NCBI GenBank assembly: GCA_964537825.1
Contig: CAZIDL010000051.1
Span: forward strand, 1-18,819
DNA: 18,819 bases
Origin: CAZIDL01 sp964537825
GTDB lineage: Bacteria; Bacteroidota; Bacteroidia; Flavobacteriales_D; CAYVSK01
Direction: 5' to 3'
Part shown: positions 13,987 through 18,819 of the stretch, piece by piece
How positions within the stretch are numbered: position 1 is the stretch's first letter
Layout: every line of letters begins with the position of its first letter
The notes under the pieces: generated by a model
Seen by the model: the letters and a program-made list of their open reading frames with translations, nothing else
What the model was told of the DNA's origin: nothing
The model's database searches: none
Position numbers and translations under genes: made by a program

Positions 13987-15235
13987 AGGTCTTACGTTCG
14001 AGGACTACTTCATCCGTCCGATAATTCCCTTCCTCAAGGTTGGCCTTCACCTTTTTGAAACTCTCGATGGTGTGTTCGACATCCTCGTGGGTGTGAACGG
14101 CGGTCGGGATCAGCCTCAACATGATCTCTCCTTTGGGTATCACCGGATACACCACCAGGGAAGTGAAGATCCTGTGATTTTCCCGAAGGTCACTGATGAT
14201 GCTCGTCGCTTCATAAAGGTTCCCTTTAAGGAAGACCGGGGTTACAGCGGAATTGGTCCGTCCGATATCGAATCCGGAATCCCGGAGGCCTTTCTGAAGA
14301 CTCGTTGCGATCTCCCAAAGGTTGTCCCGTAGTTCGGGCCGCTCCTGCAGAAGTTCAAGGCGTTTGAGCGCTCCGATCACCATCGGCATCGGGAGGGATT
14401 TGGCAAAGGTCTGGGAGCGCATATTGTAGCGCAGGTATTCGACCACATCCTTGTCCCCCGAAATAAAGGCACCGATACCGGCCATCGATTTGGCAAAAGT
14501 GCCGAAATAAAGGTCGATCTCATCCTGGACCCCCTGCGCTTTGCCTGTTCCTTTCCCTTTTTCCCCGAGGGTCCCGAATCCGTGCGCATCGTCCACGAGA
14601 AATCGGAAACCATAGGCTTCCTTGAGGTTCACGATCTCTTTGAGCTTCCCTTGATCCCCCGCCATTCCAAAAACCCCTTCGGATACCACGAGGATACCGC
14701 CGTCCTGCTGGTCAGCGATCTTTTTGGCCCGCTTCAGTTTTTTCTCCAGATCCTCGATCTCGTTGTGTTTAAAGATGAAGCGTTTGCCTTGATGAAGGCG
14801 GGCACCATCGACGATGCAAGCGTGGGATTCCGAATCGTAGACGAGAACATCCTTCCGGTCCAGCACCGCATCGATCGCGGACTGGCATCCCTGATACCCA
14901 TAATTCAGGAGGAAGGTGTCCTCCTTTTCCATGTGCTTGGAAAGCTCCTCTTCGAGCTGTTCGTGGTATTGCGTTTGCCCGGACATCATCCGGGCTCCCA
15001 TCGGATAGGCCAATCCCCATTCCCCGGCCGCTTCGGCATCGACCTTTCGAACTTCCGGATCGTTCGCCAGACCGAGGTAATTGTTGATGCTCCAGACCAG
15101 ACATTCCTTCCCCTGGAAGGTCATTTTGTTGGAAATGGGGCCTTCGAGCTTTGGAAAAGTGAAATACCCATGGGAACGCTCAGCATGCTGACCGATGGGC
15201 CCTTTGTTATCACGAAGCTTTGAAAAAAGATCCAA
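13985..15235 (-). CDS. PLP-dependent alpha-oxoamine synthase (serine palmitoyltransferase / cysteate acyltransferase type)
   Basis: 416 residues, aminotransferase class I/II fold. Family residues: GARMMSGQTQYHEQLE (80-95), SHAC with the PLP-stacking His138, VDDAHGFGTLG (214-224) with Asp215 and His218, and TFAKSMAGIGAFISG with Schiff-base Lys249. These enzymes condense an amino acid with an acyl-CoA or acyl-ACP. The N-terminal FTFPKLEGPISNKMTF and YPMGARMMSG match the Bacteroidota subgroup linked to sphingolipid (serine) or sulfonolipid (cysteate, CapB-like) synthesis; 2-amino-3-ketobutyrate CoA ligase is a less likely alternative. Substrate choice cannot be read here. The start is a TTG at 15235: an in-frame stop at 15254-15256 and no ATG before residue 38 leave it as the only sensible choice. 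Monocistronic, divergent from bamD. Confidence 0.92.
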   Translation of the reverse strand: MDLFSKLRDNKGPIGQHAERSHGYFTFPKLEGPISNKMTFQGKECLVWSINNYLGLANDPEVRKVDAEAAGEWGLAYPMGARMMSGQTQYHEQLEEELSKHMEKEDTFLLNYGYQGCQSAIDAVLDRKDVLVYDSESHACIVDGARLHQGKRFIFKHNEIEDLEKKLKRAKKIADQQDGGILVVSEGVFGMAGDQGKLKEIVNLKEAYGFRFLVDDAHGFGTLGEKGKGTGKAQGVQDEIDLYFGTFAKSMAGIGAFISGDKDVVEYLRYNMRSQTFAKSLPMPMVIGALKRLELLQERPELRDNLWEIATSLQKGLRDSGFDIGRTNSAVTPVFLKGNLYEATSIISDLRENHRIFTSLVVYPVIPKGEIMLRLIPTAVHTHEDVEHTIESFKKVKANLEEGNYRTDEVVLERKT

Positions 15236-15260
15236 ATTCCCTACTAGTTTGGTCTATTTG

Positions 15261-15268
15261 CGAAAATA
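15261..15268 (-). promoter_or_regulatory. -7 promoter element for the oxoamine synthase gene
   Basis: The minus strand reads TATTTTCG (TAnnTTCG), 25 bases before the TTG start. It has the same sequence as the -7 element at 13547-13554. No TTG at the -33 spacing. Confidence 0.45.
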
Positions 15269-15309
15269 AGGTTTCCCGCTCGCATTTGGGGGTTCAGGTC
15301 CGATCGTTT

Positions 15310-15327
15310 TGCACGATCCATCGTGCA
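15310..15327. promoter_or_regulatory. Perfect 8+8 inverted repeat in the divergent synthase/bamD region
   Basis: TGCACGAT-CC-ATCGTGCA. It lies between the two predicted -7 elements (15261-15268 minus and 15379-15386 plus), with TTT before it and AAAA three bases after it. It could be an operator for a dimeric regulator. It is a poor terminator candidate because no transcript should end here and the loop is only two bases. Confidence 0.45.
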
Positions 15328-15378
15328 CGAAAAAGCATTCCATATGGGCATGAAGAACAGGGAGCTGATCGCAGTTCG

Positions 15379-15386
15379 TATATTCG
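15379..15386 (+). promoter_or_regulatory. -7 promoter element of the bamD operon
   Basis: TATATTCG (TAnnTTCG) with only six bases before the bamD ATG. With the usual start 5-7 bases downstream, the transcript would be leaderless or nearly so. No -33 TTG is found. Confidence 0.4.
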
Positions 15387-15392
15387 CAGATC

Positions 15393-16232
15393 ATGCGAAC
15401 GAAGTGGGCCATCCTTGTCCTTTTCCTCTTCCCGCTCCTCATCGGATGCAATCAGCATGAGAAACTGCTGAAGAGCAACGATGACGAACGAAAGTTGAAG
15501 AAGGCCAAGCAGCATTACAATAATGGGGATTACATGAAGGCCTCTGAGCTTCTTAAAGAGCTCGTGACGCTCTACAGGGGTTCCCGAAAAGGGAAGGATG
15601 TTCGCTATTATCACGCTTATTGCTACTACGGAATGGAAGACTACGTAATGGCCTCGTATTATTTCGACCGTTTCCGTAAGACCTTTCCCAATACCGAAAG
15701 GGGAAAGGAAGCTTTTTTCATGAGCGCTTATTGCGACTACAAGAACTCTCCGGAATGGTCGCTGGATCAGAGTGAAACGCGGAAGGCCATCAACAAACTC
15801 CAATTGTATATCGATCGCTATCCGGACAGCGAGATGGTGGATTCCTGTTCATCCCTGATCACGGAGTTACGCGGAAAACTCGAGAAAAAGGCCTTTGAGA
15901 AATCGAAGCTCTATCTCAGGACCATGCATTACAGGGCTGCCGTAAAGTCCTTCGAGAACACGCTGAAAAAATTTCCGGATACCCGCTATCGAGAGGAGCT
16001 CTTCTTCTTGCGCTTTAAAGCCCACTACAAGCTTGCCGATAAGAGCGTCCGCTCGAAAAAGAAGGAACGGCTTGAAGAAGCGATCGCGTCATATCGTAAA
16101 TTCGTGGAGGCATTCCCGAAAAGCGAGCATAAGGATGAAGCTCTACGGATGAAAGAAAAGAGTAAAGAGGCATTGAAGGAGTTGGAAGGAATGGCCTCCT
16201 CGGAAGGAAACCATACAGGAACAGGATCATGA
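15393..16232 (+). CDS. bamD: Outer membrane protein assembly lipoprotein BamD
   Basis: 279 residues. A lipoprotein signal with lipobox LIGC (Cys19) is followed by TPR-type helical repeats: KLKKAKQHYNNGDYMKASEL (34-53), then YYHAYCYYGMEDYVMASYYF and KAINKLQLYIDRYPDSE. The AIASYRKFVEAFPKSEH segment near the C-terminus is a further TPR. BamD is the essential periplasm-facing scaffold lipoprotein of the BAM complex, which inserts beta-barrel proteins, including TonB receptors such as the two encoded here. Its place ahead of the omega-like gene and coaBC is the standard Bacteroidota arrangement. Its TGA overlaps the next ATG (ATGA). Confidence 0.95.
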   Translation: MRTKWAILVLFLFPLLIGCNQHEKLLKSNDDERKLKKAKQHYNNGDYMKASELLKELVTLYRGSRKGKDVRYYHAYCYYGMEDYVMASYYFDRFRKTFPNTERGKEAFFMSAYCDYKNSPEWSLDQSETRKAINKLQLYIDRYPDSEMVDSCSSLITELRGKLEKKAFEKSKLYLRTMHYRAAVKSFENTLKKFPDTRYREELFFLRFKAHYKLADKSVRSKKKERLEEAIASYRKFVEAFPKSEHKDEALRMKEKSKEALKELEGMASSEGNHTGTGS

Positions 16233-16621
16233 GCTACAAAGACGTTAATGCTGCGCGCAATACGGTCACCCGGGATCTTCGGGCCATTGAGGCTCCCACG
16301 GGGAATCTATTCCAATCCATCGTGGTGCTCACCAAGCGGGCGGATCAGGTCAATCTCGAGATCAAGGAAGAACTCAACGATAAACTCTCTGAATTCGCTA
16401 GCGCTAGCGATAACCTCGAAGAGGTCTTTGAGAATCGCGAGCAGATCGAGATCTCGAAATTCTACGAAAGGCTTCCGAAGCCAGGGGCGATCGCGATCCA
16501 GGAATTGCTCGAGGACAAGCTTTACTTTTACAAGACCGAGGAGGATAAAGCCCACGAAGAAGAAAGGATCGAAGGGATCATTAGGGACGAAGAAGGCGTC
16601 CTTCGGGAAAAAGGATCCTGA
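16229..16621 (+). CDS. rpoZ: RNA polymerase omega-subunit-like protein (Bacteroidota RpoZ/Rpb6 type)
   Basis: 130 residues. Core motif: PTGNLFQSIVVLTKRADQVN (23-42), then LEEVFENREQIEISKFYERLPKP, matching the diverged omega subunit of Bacteroidota encoded between bamD and coaBC. Omega helps fold and stabilise the beta' subunit. Typical homologues end soon after this block; here a charged tail (YKTEEDKAHEEERIEGIIRD) extends it by about 25 residues. The ATG overlaps the bamD stop, and the gene ends five bases before coaBC, so the genes are tightly co-transcribed. A 16-bp perfect palindrome (16395-16410) inside the gene encodes part of EFASASD. Confidence 0.88.
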   Translation: MSYKDVNAARNTVTRDLRAIEAPTGNLFQSIVVLTKRADQVNLEIKEELNDKLSEFASASDNLEEVFENREQIEISKFYERLPKPGAIAIQELLEDKLYFYKTEEDKAHEEERIEGIIRDEEGVLREKGS

Positions 16622-16626
16622 ATACC

Positions 16627-17838
16627 ATGCAGCTCCGGGGATGCCGGATCCTCCTGGCTGTGACCGGTAGCATTGCTGCCTACAAGGCCGCTTTCCTGAC
16701 CCGGGAACTTGTCAAAGCCGGTTCGGAGGTCCGGGTGCTACTCACTTCCGGGGCTTCCCATTTTATAAGTCCGCTCACTTTCAGTACACTTTCCCGTTCA
16801 TCGGTCCTCTCCGAGAACCGTTATCTCGACAAGCATAAAGGGGAATGGGTCGATCACGTCCACTGGGGGCGATGGGCCGACCGGATCCTCATCGCCCCGG
16901 CCACCGCTGATACCATCGCACGCCTTGCTCACGGAAGGGCGGATGACCTGCTCGGGCTCATCTACCTTTCCGCCGAATGCCCCGTTCATTTCGCACCGGC
17001 CATGGACCTGGAAATGCATCGCCATCCCGCTGTTCAGACGAATATTAGGGTGCTCAGGGAGCGAGGCGCTAAACTGATCCCTGCCCAGAAGGGGGAGCTC
17101 GCAAGCGGATCGGAAGGATGGGGAAGGATGGAGGAACCGGCAACGATCCTTCGCTATATGGAGGATGCCTTGGTCACATCCCAAGGGTTGAAGGGCAAAA
17201 GGGTCCTCGTTACTGCAGGACCGACCCATGAGGCCATCGATCCGGTGCGCTTCATCGGGAACCGCTCTTCCGGGAAAATGGGGGTCGCTCTTGCTGAGAC
17301 AGCAGCTGAAAGGGGAGCTACTGTGACCCTCGTGCTCGGCCCGGTCGATCTTCGTCCCCGGGATCCTTCCATCGAAGTGCTCAGGGTGGAGAGCGCTCGA
17401 GAGATGTACGATGCCTGTATCACACGCTTTCCAGGGTGTGATCTTGCTGTCATGGCGGCGGCCGTGGCCGACCACCGCCCCGCATCCATTAGCTCGGAAA
17501 AGATCAAGAAAGAAGAAAAGGGACTCGGTGAGCTCGCTTTGGAACCGACGGAGGATATCCTTGAAGCATTGGGAGAACAGAAACAAGAGGGGCAATACCT
17601 GGTCGGTTTCGCCCTCGAGAGCCAGGAAGGTGGAGCAGAAGCCGAGCGGAAGCTCGAGAAGAAGAACGCCGATATGATCGTTCTGAACAGCCTTGCGGAG
17701 GAAGGGGCTGGTTTTGAACAGGATACCAATAGCGTTACCCTTTATGTGCGTGACAATGATCCCGAACGGATCCCGTTAGCCCTTAAATCTGAGATCGCTG
17801 AACGCATCTTCGATCGAATAGAAGCATGCATCCGCTAG
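16627..17838 (+). CDS. coaBC: Bifunctional phosphopantothenoylcysteine decarboxylase / phosphopantothenate-cysteine ligase
   Basis: 403 residues, full-length fusion that carries out two steps of coenzyme A synthesis. The CoaC flavoprotein half (1-180) has GSIAAYKAAFLTREL and DHVHWGRWADRILIAPATAD with the probable catalytic His77. The CoaB half (188-403) has VLVTAGPTHEAIDPVRFIGN, RSSGKMG, AAAVADHRP and the EKIKK lysine. Two CoaC positions differ from the E. coli enzyme: the substrate-binding PAMN block reads PAMD (Asp127), and the LACG block carrying the reducing Cys reads LASG (Ser160). I believe both changes are shared by many Bacteroidota. The 3' end overlaps the next start by 13 bases. Confidence 0.96.
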   Translation: MQLRGCRILLAVTGSIAAYKAAFLTRELVKAGSEVRVLLTSGASHFISPLTFSTLSRSSVLSENRYLDKHKGEWVDHVHWGRWADRILIAPATADTIARLAHGRADDLLGLIYLSAECPVHFAPAMDLEMHRHPAVQTNIRVLRERGAKLIPAQKGELASGSEGWGRMEEPATILRYMEDALVTSQGLKGKRVLVTAGPTHEAIDPVRFIGNRSSGKMGVALAETAAERGATVTLVLGPVDLRPRDPSIEVLRVESAREMYDACITRFPGCDLAVMAAAVADHRPASISSEKIKKEEKGLGELALEPTEDILEALGEQKQEGQYLVGFALESQEGGAEAERKLEKKNADMIVLNSLAEEGAGFEQDTNSVTLYVRDNDPERIPLALKSEIAERIFDRIEACIR

Positions 17839-18755
17839 CTTTTAGATCCCTAACATTCCCCGCTCTGATCCTCAGCTTGCTGCTCCTCGGGAGAGTATCC
17901 TCCTCGAGTGGGCAGGAGCTTAATGTGGAAGTGTCCGTGATGCATCAACAGGTCCGGAATGCGCAGACAGGGATCTTCAAGGAATTGGAGAAAGCTGCCC
18001 GGGATTTTCTCAATAACACCCAGTGGACCGATGTTGACTACAAGCCGCAAGAAAGGATCGATTGCAACATTCTGCTCCAAGTGAAAGAGCGGGCTTCCGC
18101 AGGGCGTTTTAAAGGAAGTATCCAGATCCAATCCGGTCGTAGCGTTTACAATTCCAGCTACAATACGACCGTGATGAATTACAACGACAAGAACTTCGAG
18201 TTCGAATACGTCCCCAATACAACCCTTCGTTTTTCGAAGGACCGCTACCGAAGTGAGCTTACCTCAGTGCTCGCTTTCTATGCTTATATGATCATCGGAA
18301 TGGACTACGACACCTTTGAGAAGAAAGGAGGTACCCCCTATTACGAGACGGCCCAGACCATCGTCAGCAATGCCCAGAATTCCGGTATATCTGGATGGGA
18401 TCCCCAAAAGGGCAATCGGAATCGGTATTGGTTGGTCGAGAACATGCTCAATGAAGCCTATTCTCCCCTGCGGGAATGCCTTTATATCTACCATCGGAAA
18501 GGGCTCGACCGGATGTACGAGGAGCCCAAGAAGGCCAGAAAGAGCATCACGAAAGCGTTGACCAAGCTCGAGGCCCTTCATCAGCGGAGACCGGGGAACA
18601 TTCATCTTCAACTTTTCTTTACTGCAAAAGCGAATGAGATCGTTAAGATCTATCAAAAAGGAGATGCGCGCATGCGCAAGAAGATCTCGAACCTCCTCCA
18701 ACGGATCGATCCCTCGAACTCCTCCAAGTACAAGGGGATCGCGAATACCCGGTGA
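17826..18755 (+). CDS. porD: DUF4835 / PorD-like exported protein
   Basis: 309 residues. A signal peptide (LTFPALILSLLLLGRVSSSSGQ) is followed by the domain opening ELNVEVSVMHQQV, then TGIFKELEKAARDFLNNTQW, DYKPQERIDCNILL, and RSVYNSSYNTTVMNYNDKNF and FEFEY. I recognise this as DUF4835, which is annotated as type IX secretion protein PorD in many Bacteroidota genomes. A direct role in secretion is weakly established, so the symbol is tentative. The C-terminal third is helical and basic. A periplasmic location is expected. Position between coaBC (13-base overlap) and the presumed recN is the usual one for this family. Confidence 0.85.
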   Translation: MHPLAFRSLTFPALILSLLLLGRVSSSSGQELNVEVSVMHQQVRNAQTGIFKELEKAARDFLNNTQWTDVDYKPQERIDCNILLQVKERASAGRFKGSIQIQSGRSVYNSSYNTTVMNYNDKNFEFEYVPNTTLRFSKDRYRSELTSVLAFYAYMIIGMDYDTFEKKGGTPYYETAQTIVSNAQNSGISGWDPQKGNRNRYWLVENMLNEAYSPLRECLYIYHRKGLDRMYEEPKKARKSITKALTKLEALHQRRPGNIHLQLFFTAKANEIVKIYQKGDARMRKKISNLLQRIDPSNSSKYKGIANTR

Positions 18756-18786
18756 TCCCGTCCGGTCCCCCTCCACGGGCTTTCCG

Positions 18787-18794
18787 TAAATTCG
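18787..18794 (+). promoter_or_regulatory. Possible -7 element before the last gene
   Basis: TAAATTCG (TAnnTTCG), four bases before the GTG start, a layout like that before bamD. A weak stem CCCGT (18757-18761) / ACGGG (18775-18779) precedes it. Confidence 0.3.
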
Positions 18795-18798
18795 TCGT

Positions 18799-18819
18799 GT
18801 GCTGCGCGAACTCACCATC
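18799..18819 (+). CDS. recN: Start of a probable recN (DNA repair ATPase), cut by the window end
   Basis: Only seven codons are visible: GTG followed by LRELTI. RecN proteins typically begin ML.xL.I, and recN is the gene that usually follows DUF4835/porD in this cluster. The call therefore rests on context plus a short N-terminal match; the identity would be settled by the next 100 bases. Confidence 0.45.

Noticed and set aside
14582..15223. 213-codon plus-strand frame antisense to the oxoamine synthase gene
   Set aside because: The opposite strand encodes a complete PLP enzyme with all catalytic residues; this frame has no family features.
15253..15260. TCTATTTG as a plus-strand -7 element for bamD
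   Set aside because: It lacks the A at position 2 and lies more than 130 bases before the ATG, with a better candidate much closer.
16395..16410. 16-bp perfect palindrome TCGCTAGCGCTAGCGA inside rpoZ
   Set aside because: It encodes Ala-Ser repeats in a conserved coding region. A 16-bp palindrome is expected by chance about once per 65 kb, so one in this window is not striking.
16798..17595. 265-codon minus-strand frame within coaBC
   Set aside because: Shadow of a well-conserved bifunctional enzyme.
1..18819. CRISPR array, tRNA, rRNA, transposase or phage genes
   Set aside because: None was seen on either strand; the only tandem repeats are the in-frame protein repeats at the left end.

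Overview
The window looks like chromosomal DNA from a member of the Bacteroidota, probably Flavobacteriia or a relative, with GC slightly above 50% by eye. Four things support this. The first gene ends in a type IX secretion type B sorting domain. The cluster bamD, omega-like rpoZ, coaBC, DUF4835/PorD, recN is typical of the phylum. Several intergenic regions carry the phylum's -7 promoter element (TAnnTTTG or its TTCG variant) instead of a sigma70 -10 box. Shine-Dalgarno sequences are mostly absent. No rRNA, tRNA, insertion sequence, phage gene or CRISPR array was seen, and no stretch over 300 bases lacks a gene.

Layout. (1) 1-1104: the 3' end of a secreted repeat protein with four 70-residue Ig-like repeats (exact 210-bp period) and a type IX sorting domain. 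It converges on a threonine aldolase gene at 1111-2124. (2) 2232-8359: a tightly packed plus-strand operon of DUF4856 lipoprotein, imelysin lipoprotein, HTTM/vitamin-K-dependent gamma-carboxylase-like membrane protein, and FecA-like TonB-dependent receptor. The last three genes overlap at their junctions. A well-formed Bacteroidota promoter and a 19-bp imperfect palindrome precede the first gene. I read this as an iron-acquisition locus whose carboxylase-like member has no known role. (3) 8361-12318, minus strand: a PnuC/PnuT-type transporter, then a TPP riboswitch, then a TonB-dependent receptor (probable thiamin uptake), then an O-methyltransferase. The riboswitch lies after the transporter gene and has its own -7 element, so it should control the receptor and not the transporter.

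(4) 12400-13927: a TPR/PD40-propeller exported protein and a small protein with a very acidic tail, closed by a strong terminator. The same terminator lies at the 3' end of a convergent PLP-dependent alpha-oxoamine synthase gene (sphingolipid or sulfonolipid type). (5) 15393-18819: bamD, rpoZ, coaBC, porD-like and the first codons of a probable recN, divergent from the synthase gene across a 157-bp region that holds an 8+8 inverted repeat.

The most notable content is the gamma-carboxylase homologue, with its putative catalytic lysine motif intact, embedded in an iron-uptake operon. Second is the rearranged thiamin transport unit. All family assignments come from reading motifs by eye; no database search was possible.
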